Shown: positions 10,127-19,748 of the stretch, one piece after another | Position numbering within the stretch: the stretch's first letter is position 1 | Layout of the letters: each line of letters starts with the position of its first letter | Source of the DNA: Stappia sp. | GTDB taxonomy: Bacteria > Pseudomonadota > Alphaproteobacteria > Rhizobiales > Stappiaceae | Assembly (NCBI RefSeq): GCF_040110915.1 | Contig: NZ_CP157793.1 | Span: forward strand, 4,485,001-4,549,000 | Direction: 5' to 3' | Length of the DNA: 64,000 nucleotides | Translations under genes and position numbers: made by a program | Notes under the pieces: generated by a model | Told to the model about the DNA's origin: nothing | Seen by the model: the letters and a program-made list of their open reading frames with translations, nothing else | Database searches by the model: none

Positions 10127-10191
10127 GAGCAGCGCCATCGAACAGCGCCGACGAGCGGCGCCGGTGAGCAGCGCCAGTGAGTGGCGCCGGG
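10127..10191. repeat. 13-bp tandem repeat, five units
   Basis: Five consecutive 13-bp units of the form GAGCAGCGCCRNY start at 10127, 10140, 10153, 10166 and 10179. GCGCC is in every unit and the last positions vary. It lies about 180 bp upstream of allA. The unit is not a multiple of three, which argues against a coding role. Confidence 0.85.
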
Positions 10192-10367
10192 GCATGACTG
10201 CCACAGGGAGGCCGGGTGGGCTTTCCACGTCGGCGCGGACGGGTATGATGCGCGGGCGTCGGGCCGTGCGCCGGGTCACGCCGCGGTCCGCGGCAAAGGG
10301 GCGGCGGCAGCCCGCGCCGCGTCTGTCGCCATCGTCTTTCTGCGTAGCGTCAAACCCGGAGGCGCCC

Positions 10368-10868
10368 GTGTCGTCCCATCCAGACCCGATTGTTCCCGAG
10401 CCGCTGACCGCCGAGGCCTTCGCGCCCTTCGGCGATGTGATCGAGGCGGATTTCGCGCGCAGTCACCTGATCAACGCGGGCCGCACCCGCCGCTTTCACG
10501 CGCTGGCCGAGGCGGATCCGGGGGAGGGGGGGCGCGCGATCCTGTCGATCTTTCGCGGAACGCCCTGGCCGAGCCCGGTGCGCGTTGAGATGCTGGAGCG
10601 GCATCCGCTGGGCAGCCAGGCCTTCGTTCCGATGCAGCGTCACGCCTGGCTGGTGGTGGTGGCCGAGGCGCCGCGGGCGCAGGCGTGTCGCGCGTTTCTG
10701 GCGCGGGGCGATCAGGGCATCCAGATCGCGCGCGGGGTCTGGCATCACCCGCTGCTGGCGCTGCAGCCCGTCCACGACTTTCTCGTGGTCGACCGCGCCG
10801 GGCCGGGTGACAATCTGGAGGAGGTCCGGTTTCCCGACGCGGAGCATGTGACGATCGCGCCCGTGTGA
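10368..10868 (+). CDS. allA: Ureidoglycolate lyase
   Basis: Predicted to split ureidoglycolate into glyoxylate and urea, the last step of allantoin (purine) breakdown. The 166-residue product matches the family length. It shows the family's N-terminal PEPLTAEAFAPFGDVIE segment, the central QAFVPMQRHAWLVVVA and the C-terminal GVWHHPLLALQPVHDFLVV metal-site region. The frame is open further upstream to 10164, but GTG 10368 is chosen because GGAGG lies five bases before it and because family homology starts right there. The gene stands alone on the plus strand and converges on the TRAP permease gene. No other allantoin genes are in the window, so it acts with genes elsewhere. Confidence 0.88.
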   Translation: MSSHPDPIVPEPLTAEAFAPFGDVIEADFARSHLINAGRTRRFHALAEADPGEGGRAILSIFRGTPWPSPVRVEMLERHPLGSQAFVPMQRHAWLVVVAEAPRAQACRAFLARGDQGIQIARGVWHHPLLALQPVHDFLVVDRAGPGDNLEEVRFPDAEHVTIAPV

Positions 10869-10969
10869 GGCGCGATGCGTCCGGCGGGATCGGCGTGTGT
10901 GGGCGGCTGCCGGAAGCGGCGGCCGTGTCCGGCCTCCGCTCGCGTTGCGGCCTGATTCGGTCCCGGTCG

Positions 10970-12523
10970 TCAGAAGACCAGTTTCGGCAGGGTGGTCGCG
11001 ATCTGCGGCCACATCCAGATCAGCCCGATGGCGCCGATCTGCAGCGCGATGAAGGGCAGCACGCCGCGATAGATCATGCCCGTCGTGACCTCCTTCGGGG
11101 CCGCGCCGCGCAGGTAGAACAGCGAGAAGCCGAAGGGTGGCGTCAGGAACGACGTCTGCAGGTTGATGGCGATCAGGATCGACAGCCACACCGGATCGTG
11201 TCCCATCAGGATCAGCACCGGGGCGACCAGCGGCAGCAGGATCACCGAGATCTCGACGAAGTCCAGGAAGAAGCCGAGCACGAAGATCAGTGCCATCACG
11301 AAGACGAGCGCGCCCTGCGGGCCGCCGGGCATGTTCGACAGGATTTCCTCCACCCGCGCGTCGCCGCCGAGTCCGCGGAACACCAGCGAGAAGACGCTGG
11401 CCGTCAGGATGGTGGCGAAGATCATCGCGGTGACCGACAGGGTCGACGACATCACCGGCTTGAGCACGTCGGCGCGATGGGCGCGCACCAGCGCCTGTAC
11501 CACGGCCGCGACGGCGATGGCGACGAGCCCGGTGGCGATCGCGCCGATGATCCAGTCGACGAGGTCCGCGTCGTCGCGCTGCAGGCGCACCGGATGCACG
11601 CCCGCGAGCAGGGCCAGCAGGGCGAGGGCGAGCGTGCCGGCGATCACCAGCCGCTTGGCGCCGCCGGCCAGGCGCGCGCTGGCCATCAGCAACGCGCCGA
11701 CGGCGCCGACCGAGGCGGCCTCGCCCGGCGTGGCGATGCCGCCGAGGATCGAGCCGAGCACGGCGATGATCAGCAGCACCGGCGGCAGGATGGCGGCGGC
11801 GATCTCCACGCGGCCCGGTGCGTGGTCGGCCTTTTCCAGCGCCGGGGCGGAGGCCGGCGACAGCCAGGCCTTGGCGAGCAGATAGACGATGTAGATGCCG
11901 ACCAGCGTCAGGCCGGGCAAGAGCGCGGCGGCGAAGATCTGTCCCACCGAGATCGTTTCGATGGTGAACTTGCCCTCGCGGAACTGGGCCTGCTGGTAGG
12001 CGTTCGACATCACGTCGGAGAGAATGATCAGCAGCGTGGAGGGCGGAATGATCTGCCCCAGCGTGCCGGAGGTGCACACGATGCCGCTGGCGAGCTTCGG
12101 ATCGTAGCCGTTGCGCAGCATGGTCGGCAGGGCGATCATTCCCATGGCGACGACGGTCGCGCCGACGATGCCGGTCGAGGCGGCGAGCAGCGCGCCGACG
12201 AGCACGACCGAGATGCCGAGCCCGCCGCGCAGCGTGCCGAACAGCCGGCCGGCGGTTTCCAGCAGGTCTTCCGCGATGCGGCTCTTTTCCAGCACGACGC
12301 CCATGAAGACGAACAGCGGAATGGCGATCAGCACCGTGTTGGTCATCAGGCCGAACACGCGCTGGGCGAGCGCGCCGAGCAGGCCCATGTCGAACTGCCC
12401 CGTCACCAGTCCTAGGAAGGCGAAGAGGGTGGCGACCCCGGCGAGGGTGAAGGAGACCGGATAGCCGATCAGGATCGCGGCGATCAGCGCCGCGAACATC
12501 AGGAGGTCGAGTGGCAGGCTCAT
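10970..12523 (-). CDS. dctM: TRAP transporter large permease (DctM-like)
   Basis: Main membrane channel of a tripartite ATP-independent periplasmic transporter driven by a sodium gradient. The 517-residue product is almost all hydrophobic helices and has the conserved signatures GYPVSFTLAGVATLFAF (N-terminus), IPLFVFMGVVLEKSRIAEDL, GIVGATVVAMGMIALPTML and LQTSFLTPPFGFSLFYLRG (C-terminus). It is longer than classical DctM (about 430), with extra helices in the middle, as in the mannitol/chloroaromatic (FcbT3) subgroup. It starts inside the stop of the small permease (ATGA, 12520-12523), so the two are translationally coupled. It is the last gene of the minus-strand hut-TRAP run. Confidence 0.93.
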   Translation of the reverse strand: MSLPLDLLMFAALIAAILIGYPVSFTLAGVATLFAFLGLVTGQFDMGLLGALAQRVFGLMTNTVLIAIPLFVFMGVVLEKSRIAEDLLETAGRLFGTLRGGLGISVVLVGALLAASTGIVGATVVAMGMIALPTMLRNGYDPKLASGIVCTSGTLGQIIPPSTLLIILSDVMSNAYQQAQFREGKFTIETISVGQIFAAALLPGLTLVGIYIVYLLAKAWLSPASAPALEKADHAPGRVEIAAAILPPVLLIIAVLGSILGGIATPGEAASVGAVGALLMASARLAGGAKRLVIAGTLALALLALLAGVHPVRLQRDDADLVDWIIGAIATGLVAIAVAAVVQALVRAHRADVLKPVMSSTLSVTAMIFATILTASVFSLVFRGLGGDARVEEILSNMPGGPQGALVFVMALIFVLGFFLDFVEISVILLPLVAPVLILMGHDPVWLSILIAINLQTSFLTPPFGFSLFYLRGAAPKEVTTGMIYRGVLPFIALQIGAIGLIWMWPQIATTLPKLVF

Positions 12524-13050
12524 GCGTGGTCCTCGTGGCCGGGCGTGCGGGGCGTGCCGGCGAGGCGGGCGAGATCGCGCAGCAGGCAGGCGATCCCCTG
12601 CACCGCCAGCAGCACGCAGAAGGCCGGGATCAGGGACTTCAGAAGAAAGGAGGCGGGAATGCCGCCGACGGAGATCGCACCCTCCATCACGGCCCAGGAA
12701 TTGCGCACCGACGGCCAGGAGTACCAGGCGAGCACCGCCATCGAGGGGAGCAGCAGAAGCACGGCGCCGGCGGCGTCGATGGCGGCGCGTCCGCGCCGCG
12801 AGGCGTTGGCGTAGAAGATGTCGACGCGCACGTGGCCGTCGACCAGAAGGGTGTATCCGGCGCCCAGCATGAACAGCGCGGCGTGCAGGTAGAGAACGCC
12901 CTCGTTGAGGAAGACGAAGCTGATGCCGTAGACGTAGCGCAGCACCACGACGACGAACTGCAGCATCACCATGGCGAGGGCGAACCACCGCACCGTCGCG
13001 CCGACGACACGGTTGAGACAATCGAGCCTGTCGGCGAGGCGATCGAGCAC
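12520..13050 (-). CDS. dctQ: TRAP transporter small permease (DctQ-like)
   Basis: A 176-residue four-helix membrane protein that pairs with the large permease. Seen: a first helix FALAMVMLQFVVVVLRYVYG, the typical FVFLNEGVLYLHAALFMLGA segment, and the charged DGHVRVDIFYANASRRGRAAID loop that follows helix two in this family. It lies between the binding-protein gene and dctM, overlaps dctM by four bases, and is separated from dctP by a 104-bp spacer containing a strong hairpin. The reading frame is clear of alternatives and the start ATG fits the family. Confidence 0.93.
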   Translation of the reverse strand: MLDRLADRLDCLNRVVGATVRWFALAMVMLQFVVVVLRYVYGISFVFLNEGVLYLHAALFMLGAGYTLLVDGHVRVDIFYANASRRGRAAIDAAGAVLLLLPSMAVLAWYSWPSVRNSWAVMEGAISVGGIPASFLLKSLIPAFCVLLAVQGIACLLRDLARLAGTPRTPGHEDHA

Positions 13051-13103
13051 GGGCGGGATCCTTCAGGACGGGGAGGCGGCAAGGCGAACCGGCGGATCCG
13101 GAA

Positions 13104-13135
13104 CCGGGAGGCGCGGCGCGATGCCGGCCTCCCGG
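13104..13135 (-). promoter_or_regulatory. Intercistronic hairpin between dctP and dctQ
   Basis: CCGGGAGGC (13104-13112) pairs perfectly with GCCTCCCGG (13127-13135), leaving a 14-base loop. There is no T-run, so it is more likely an mRNA-stabilising or partial attenuating structure than a full terminator. Such a structure would let the binding protein be made in excess over the permeases. Confidence 0.6.
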
Positions 13136-13154
13136 TCCCGCATCGGGGCAGGTC

Positions 13155-14252
13155 CTAGTACTTGTAGTCCATCGCGCGGGCGTTCATCTGCCCGTTGTCC
13201 GCATAGGGCATGTAGGCGGCGATCGAGGCGCGATAGGTCAGGAAGCTCTCCGTGATCCGGCGCACCAGCTCGTCGTCGTCCTCGCGCAGATCCGCGATGA
13301 CCTCGCCGGCGGCATTGCCCATGGCGACGATCACGTCGTCGGGCAGCTTCTTCACCTGCACGCCCTGCTCGGCGACCAGCTTCTCCAGCGCCAGCGCGTG
13401 CTTGGTCGTGTACTCGGTCCAAACCGGGTTGTAGAGGGATTCGCAGGCGAACTTGACGGCCTGCTTGAGGTCGTCGGGCAGCGCCTCATAGGCCTCCATG
13501 TTGACCGCGCATTCCTCGGCCGAGCACGGCTCGCCGACGCCCGGCCAGTAGTAGTTCTTGGCGACCTGATAGAAGCCGAGCGCGCTGTCGGACCACGGTC
13601 CGATGAATTCGCCCGCGTCGAGCGCGCCGGACTGCAGCCCCTGGAACATGTCGCGGCCGCCCATGGCCTGCACGGCCATGCCGAGCTTGGCGCACATCTC
13701 GGAGGCGAGGCCGGTGGTGCGGAAGCGCAGGCCCTTGAGATCGTCCGCGGAAGTGATCTCGTTGCGGAACCAGCCGGCCCACTGCGGTCCGGAGTTGCCG
13801 CACAGGAACGGCTTCAGCCCGAAGCGGCCGTACATTTCGTCATAGAGCGCCTGACCGCCGCCATGGGCGAGCCAGCCGAAGTGCTCGTCCGCGCGCAGGC
13901 CGAAGGGCTGCGAGCCGAACAGCAGGATGCCCTTGGACTTCGAGCCCCAATAGGCCGGAACGGCGTGATAGAGCTCGGCGGTGCCTTCCGATACGGCATC
14001 GAACACGCCCGGGCCGGGCACGAGCTCGCCGGCGGCGAAGAGCTGCACCTCGATGCGTCCGCCGGACAGGGCGGTGATGCGGTCGGCCAGCATCTGCGCG
14101 GCCACACCCGGGCCGGGCAGGTTCTTCGGCCAGGCGGTGACCATCTTCCACTTCAGCACGCCCTGCGCGATCGCAGGCGTGGCGAGCGTCGCGCCCGCGG
14201 CGGTGGCGACGGCGCCGGTGGCGGCGGTTTTCAGGAAATCGCGTCTTTTCAT
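13155..14252 (-). CDS. dctP: TRAP transporter substrate-binding protein, Tat-exported (DctP family)
   Basis: Periplasmic receptor of the dctPQM system, 365 residues. The N-terminus MKRRDFLKTAATGAVATA is a twin-arginine signal ending TPAIAQ. Mature sequence WKMVTAWPKNLPGPG, FRTTGLASEMCAKLGM and GALDAGEFIGPWSD resembles the 2-oxoacid/chloroaromatic binding subgroup (TakP/FcbT1). The frame is open to 14393, but ATG 14252 is chosen because the signal peptide starts there and AGAGGA precedes it. It lies 94 bp after hutU in the same direction, so the TRAP system appears to be part of the histidine-utilisation unit. A role in taking up histidine, urocanate or a related carboxylate is inferred from this position only. 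Confidence 0.9.
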   Translation of the reverse strand: MKRRDFLKTAATGAVATAAGATLATPAIAQGVLKWKMVTAWPKNLPGPGVAAQMLADRITALSGGRIEVQLFAAGELVPGPGVFDAVSEGTAELYHAVPAYWGSKSKGILLFGSQPFGLRADEHFGWLAHGGGQALYDEMYGRFGLKPFLCGNSGPQWAGWFRNEITSADDLKGLRFRTTGLASEMCAKLGMAVQAMGGRDMFQGLQSGALDAGEFIGPWSDSALGFYQVAKNYYWPGVGEPCSAEECAVNMEAYEALPDDLKQAVKFACESLYNPVWTEYTTKHALALEKLVAEQGVQVKKLPDDVIVAMGNAAGEVIADLREDDDELVRRITESFLTYRASIAAYMPYADNGQMNARAMDYKY

Positions 14253-14346
14253 TTCGCTCGATCCTCTGGTTGGTCGTGTTGTTGTCGGGAGGCGGTCCGG
14301 GGCCGCAGGCGCGGTCCCGGACCCGGGTACGGTGCGGTCGACGACC

Positions 14347-16020
14347 TCAATTGCCGAGAATGGCCGGCAGCCGCAATCCGTGTTCACGCGCACAGTCCAG
14401 CGCGATCTCGTAGCCGGCGTCCGCGTGGCGCATCACGCCGGTGGCCGGATCGTTCCACAGCACCCGCTCGATGCGCCGGTCGGCATCCTCGGTGCCGTCG
14501 CAGCAGATCACCATGCCGGAGTGCTGCGAGAAGCCCATGCCGACGCCGCCGCCGTGGTGCAGGCTGACCCAGGTGGCGCCGCTGGCGCAATTGAGCAGCG
14601 CGTTGAGCAGCGGCCAGTCGGAGACCGCGTCCGAGCCGTCCTTCATCGCCTCGGTCTCGCGGTTGGGCGAGGCGACCGAGCCGGAGTCCAGATGGTCGCG
14701 GCCGATCACGATCGGGGCCTTGAGTTCGCCCTTGCGCACCATCTCGTTGAAGGCGAGGCCGAGGCGGTGCCGGTCGCCCAGACCCACCCAGCAGATGCGC
14801 GCCGGCAGGCCCTGGAAGGAGATGCGCTCGCGCGCCATGTCGAGCCAGCGGTGCAGGTGATGGTCGTCCGGCAGCAGCTCGCGCACCTTCTCGTCGGTGC
14901 GGTAGATGTCCTCCGGATCGCCCGACAGCGCCGCCCAGCGGAACGGACCGACGCCGCGGCAGAACAGCGGACGGATGTAGGCCGGCACGAAGCCGGGGAA
15001 GGCGAAGGCATTCTCGAAGCCTTCCTCCAGCGCCACCTGGCGGATGTTGTTGCCGTAGTCGAGGGTCGGCACGCCGGCGTTCCAGAAGGCGACCATCGCC
15101 TCCACATGCTCGCGCATGGAGGCCCGCGCCGCCTTTTCCACCGCCTTGGGGTCGCTCTCGCGCTTCGCCTCCCATTCGGCCATCGTCCAGCCCTTGGGCA
15201 GATAGCCGTTGATCGGATCATGCGCCGAGGTCTGGTCGGTGACGATGTCGGGATGCACGCCGCGGCGCACCAGCTCGGGGAAGACCTCCGCCGCGTTGCC
15301 CAGCAGCGCCACGGACTTGGCCTCGCCGGCCTTGGTCCAGCGGTCGATCATCGCGAGCGCCTCGTCGAGCGAATCGGTCTTCTCGTCGACGTAGCGGGTG
15401 CGCAGGCGGAAGTCGATGGAGTCCGGGTTGCACTCCACGGCGAGACAGCAGGCGCCGGCCATGACGGCTGCGAGCGGCTGGGCGCCGCCCATGCCGCCGA
15501 GGCCGCCGGTCAGGATCCACTTGCCCTTCAGGTTGCCGCCGTAATGCTGGCGGCCGGCCTCCACGAAGGTCTCGTAGGTGCCCTGCACGATGCCCTGGCT
15601 GCCGATGTAGATCCAGGAGCCGGCGGTCATCTGGCCGTACATCATCAGCCCGGCCTTATCGAGCTTGTTGAAGTGGTCCCAGTTGGCCCAATGCGGCACG
15701 ATGTTGGAGTTGGCGATGAGAACGCGCGGCGCGTCCTTGTGCGTCTTGAACACCGCGACCGGCTTGCCGGACTGCACGACCAGCGTCTCGTCGGCTTCCA
15801 GATCCTTCAGCGTCGCGGCGATCCTGTCGAAATCGTCCCAGGTGCGCGCGGCCCGGCCGATGCCGCCGTAGACGACGAGCTCATGCGGCTTCTCCGCGAC
15901 ATCCGGGTCCAGGTTGTTCATCAGCATCCGCAGCGGGGCTTCCGTCAGCCAGGACTTGGCCGAAAGCTCGGTGCCGGTGTCGGCGCGCACGATGCGGGTG
16001 TTGTGACGCGGGTTGGTCAT
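14347..16020 (-). CDS. hutU: Urocanate hydratase
   Basis: Second step of histidine breakdown: adds water to urocanate using tightly bound NAD, giving imidazolonepropionate. The 557-residue product has the family's full length and hallmarks: WLTEAPLRMLMNNLDPDVAE near the N-terminus, VVQSGKPVAVFKTHKDAPRV, the NAD-site stretch LTGGLGGMGGAQPLAA, RPLFCRGVGPFRWAALSGDP, and the C-terminal SLHHGGGVGMGFSQHSGM followed by CCDGT. It begins within the hutG stop (ATGA, 16017-16020). It is the fourth hut gene of the minus-strand operon and is followed after 94 bp by the TRAP genes. Confidence 0.97.
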   Translation of the reverse strand: MTNPRHNTRIVRADTGTELSAKSWLTEAPLRMLMNNLDPDVAEKPHELVVYGGIGRAARTWDDFDRIAATLKDLEADETLVVQSGKPVAVFKTHKDAPRVLIANSNIVPHWANWDHFNKLDKAGLMMYGQMTAGSWIYIGSQGIVQGTYETFVEAGRQHYGGNLKGKWILTGGLGGMGGAQPLAAVMAGACCLAVECNPDSIDFRLRTRYVDEKTDSLDEALAMIDRWTKAGEAKSVALLGNAAEVFPELVRRGVHPDIVTDQTSAHDPINGYLPKGWTMAEWEAKRESDPKAVEKAARASMREHVEAMVAFWNAGVPTLDYGNNIRQVALEEGFENAFAFPGFVPAYIRPLFCRGVGPFRWAALSGDPEDIYRTDEKVRELLPDDHHLHRWLDMARERISFQGLPARICWVGLGDRHRLGLAFNEMVRKGELKAPIVIGRDHLDSGSVASPNRETEAMKDGSDAVSDWPLLNALLNCASGATWVSLHHGGGVGMGFSQHSGMVICCDGTEDADRRIERVLWNDPATGVMRHADAGYEIALDCAREHGLRLPAILGN

Positions 16021-16831
16021 GCAGGGTCTCCGTTGACGCGCGCGTCCTCGAGCACGAGACGCTCCAGACGCGCAAGCAGGGTGGCGAGATGGGGCCGCAA
16101 CCGGGCCGCCTTGTCCGCGTCATAGGCGAAGGGCGGGGCCTCGGTCGCGAGGTGAGTGCACTGGGCCAGTTCCATCTGGATGGCGTGGACGCCCGTTTCG
16201 GGCTGTCCGTAGTGGCGGGTGGTCCAGCCGCCCTTGAAGCGGCCGTTGAGCACGCTGGTGTAGCCTTGCGCGGCGGCGCAGGTTTCAACCGTGACCTGTT
16301 CGAGCGCCGGCGCGCAGGTCGTGCCCTGGTTGGTCCCGATGTTGAAATCGGGAAGCTTGCCGTCGAACAGGAACGGGATGTGCGAGCGGATCGAATGGCA
16401 GTCGTAGAGAAGCGCGACGCCGTGGATCGCCTTCACGCGCGCGATCTGCGCGGCCATGGCCGCGTGATAGGGCGCGTGGAAGGTATCGCGACGTTCCGCG
16501 ATCTCGTCGGCGCCGGGCGTCTCGCCGTCGCGCCAGATGGGATGGCCGTCGAAATCGGTCTCCGGCACCAGCGTGGTGGTGTTCTGCCCCGGATAGAGGC
16601 TGACGCCGGCCGGATCGCGATTGGCGTCGATCACATACCGGTGGAAGGTGGCGCGCACGGTCGTCGCGCCGGCGAGCAGCCCGTCATAGAGCGTATGGAT
16701 ATGCCAGTCGGTGTCGGCGAGCACCCGACCCCGGTCGTTCAGCCGGCTGAGGATCGCGTCGGGCACATGCGTGCCCGTGTGCGGCAGGCCGAGGATGACG
16801 GGGGAGGTTCCCTCATGAATTTCGACGGGGG

Positions 16832-16835
<4 letters not shown>
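16017..16835 (-). CDS. hutG: N-formylglutamate deformylase
   Basis: Last step of the five-enzyme histidine route: hydrolyses N-formylglutamate to glutamate and formate. The 272-residue product shows the zinc-amidohydrolase-like signatures LGLPHTGTHVPD, DTDWHIHTLYDG, VIDANRDPAGVSLYPGQNTT and LLYDCHSIRSHIPFLF, plus HYGQPETGVHAIQMELAQ. GTG 16835 is chosen because AAGGAG lies seven bases before it and it overlaps the hutH stop as GTGA. The frame is open to 17369, but that upstream part is only the shadow of hutH. With hutF in the divergent arm, the set is the formiminoglutamate-deiminase branch rather than the direct HutG formiminoglutamase branch. Confidence 0.95.
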
Positions 16836-18393
<1,558 letters not shown>

Positions 18394-18397
<4 letters not shown>

Positions 18398-19629
18398 GCG
18401 GCGCCTCCCTTTTCGTGGCTGACAGCGTGGCCGAAGATCCGGCGATGAAGCGGCGTGAAGCCGATGCGATAGGTGAGTTCGGCCGGGGTCGCGACGTCCC
18501 AGATCGCCAGATCCGCGATCTTGCCGGCCTCCAGCGTGCCGAGATCGTCGGAAAGACCAAGCGCGCGCGCCGCCTCGCGGGTGGTGCCGGCCAGCGCTTC
18601 CTCCGGCGTGAGGCGGAAGAGGGTCGCGCCCATGTTCATCGCCAGCAGCAGCGAGCTCATCGGCGAGGAGCCGGGATTGCAGTCGGTGGCGAGCGCGATG
18701 GGAACGCCCGCGGCGCGCAGGCCATCCACCGGCGGCAGCTGCGTCTCGCGCAGGGTGTAGAAGGCACCGGGCAGCAGCACGGCGACCGTGCCGGCCTCGG
18801 CCATCGCCGCGATGCCGTCCTGCGACAGATACTCCAAATGATCGGCCGACAGCGCGCCGCGCTCTGCGGCAAGCCGCGCCCCGCCGAGATCCGACAGTTG
18901 CTCCGCGTGCAGCTTGATCGGCAGGCCGAGTTCCGCCGCCTTGTCGAACACGCGCGCCATCTGCGCCGGGGAAAAGGCGATGCCCTCGCAGAAGCCGTCG
19001 ACGGCGTCGACCAGCCCTTCCTGCTTTGCGGCCTCGAGCCCGGGAAGCACCACCTCGTCGATATAGGCGTCGGCGCGGTCCTTGTAGTCGGCCGGAACGG
19101 CATGGGCGGCGAGATAGGTGGTGACGACGCGCACCTCGCGCAGCATGGCCAGCCTTCGGGCGGCGCGCAGCATTTTCAGCTCGTCGGCGATGGTCAGCCC
19201 GTAGCCGGACTTGACCTCCACCGTGGTCACGCCGTCTCGGATCAGCGCGTCCATATGCTTCAGCGCGGCGGCGACCAGATCCTCCTCGCTGGCGGCGCGG
19301 GTCGCGCTGACCGTGGAGACGATGCCGCCGCCGGCCCGCGCGATCTCCTCGTAGCTCGCGCCCTCGAGGCGCAGCTCGAACTCGCGCGCGCGATCACCGC
19401 CATGCACGATGTGGGTATGGCAGTCGATGAGCCCCGGCGTCACCAGCCGGCCGTCCAGCGGCTCCTGCGCCCAGTCGGCGAAGGCCGCGGGCAGATCCGC
19501 CGCGAGTCCGGCGAAGGCGATGCGCCCGTCGGCGTCGATGGCCAGCGCCGCATCCTCGATCAGGCCGTAGGGCGCGCCGCCCGGCACCATGGTGGCAAGG
19601 CGTGCGTCGCGCAAAACCCGTCCCGGCAT
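18394..19629 (-). CDS. hutI: Imidazolonepropionase
   Basis: Third step: opens the imidazolone ring to give N-formimino-glutamate. It is a 411-residue metal-dependent amidohydrolase with the metal-binding DCHTHIVHGGDRAREFELR, the Lys/His region VEVKSGYGLTIADELKML, LPIKLHAEQLSDLGGA, and the C-terminal ATDCNPGSSPMSSLLLAMNM. The start ATG is preceded by GGGAGGAAGC. It is the first gene of the minus-strand hut-TRAP operon and faces hutF across a 119-bp AT-rich regulatory gap. Its stop overlaps the hutH start. Confidence 0.97.
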
Positions 19630-19680
19630 GCTTCCTCCCGGCGTTGGTGAACCTCCGCCCCGCGAAAACGGAGGGGGCGT

Positions 19681-19726
19681 TAATATGTATTGGCTTAATT
19701 ACGATATGTATGTACATAATTGTCAA
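19681..19726. promoter_or_regulatory. Divergent hutI/hutF promoter region with probable HutC operator
   Basis: An AT-rich island in a very GC-rich sequence. It contains the perfect palindrome TATGTACATA (19709-19718), inside ATATGTATGTACATAAT. This looks like the TGTATnTACA-type sites bound by HutC/GntR repressors. On the minus strand a perfect TTGACA (-35 type) lies at 19726-19721, so the palindrome falls in the hutI promoter spacer, where a bound repressor would block it. A related half-site AATATGTATT lies at 19682-19691. Confidence 0.65.
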
Positions 19727-19748
19727 TCCAAAAATGAAGGGGTGACGC

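Larger units (their letters stand above)
9811..10367. other. Intergenic region between the divergent autotransporter and allA genes
   Basis: This 557 bp stretch holds the 5' flank of both divergent genes. The first 170 bp next to the autotransporter are clearly more AT-rich than the surroundings and probably carry its promoter, though I cannot fix boxes with confidence. It also contains a small palindrome (9991-10006) and a 13-bp tandem repeat (10127-10191). A 107-codon minus-strand frame (10279-9956) crosses it but looks non-coding. Confidence 0.6.

Noticed and set aside
10127..10191. Possible CRISPR array
   Set aside because: Units are 13 bp, head to tail, with no spacers, so it is a minisatellite.
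9956..10279. Minus-strand frame of 107 codons in the gap before allA
   Set aside because: Runs through the 13-bp tandem repeat, has no good Shine-Dalgarno, no recognisable family and biased Arg/Pro composition.
10865..12415. Plus-strand frame of 516 codons over the TRAP permease gene
   Set aside because: Antisense to dctM, whose membrane helices and family motifs are clear; the plus product is low-complexity.
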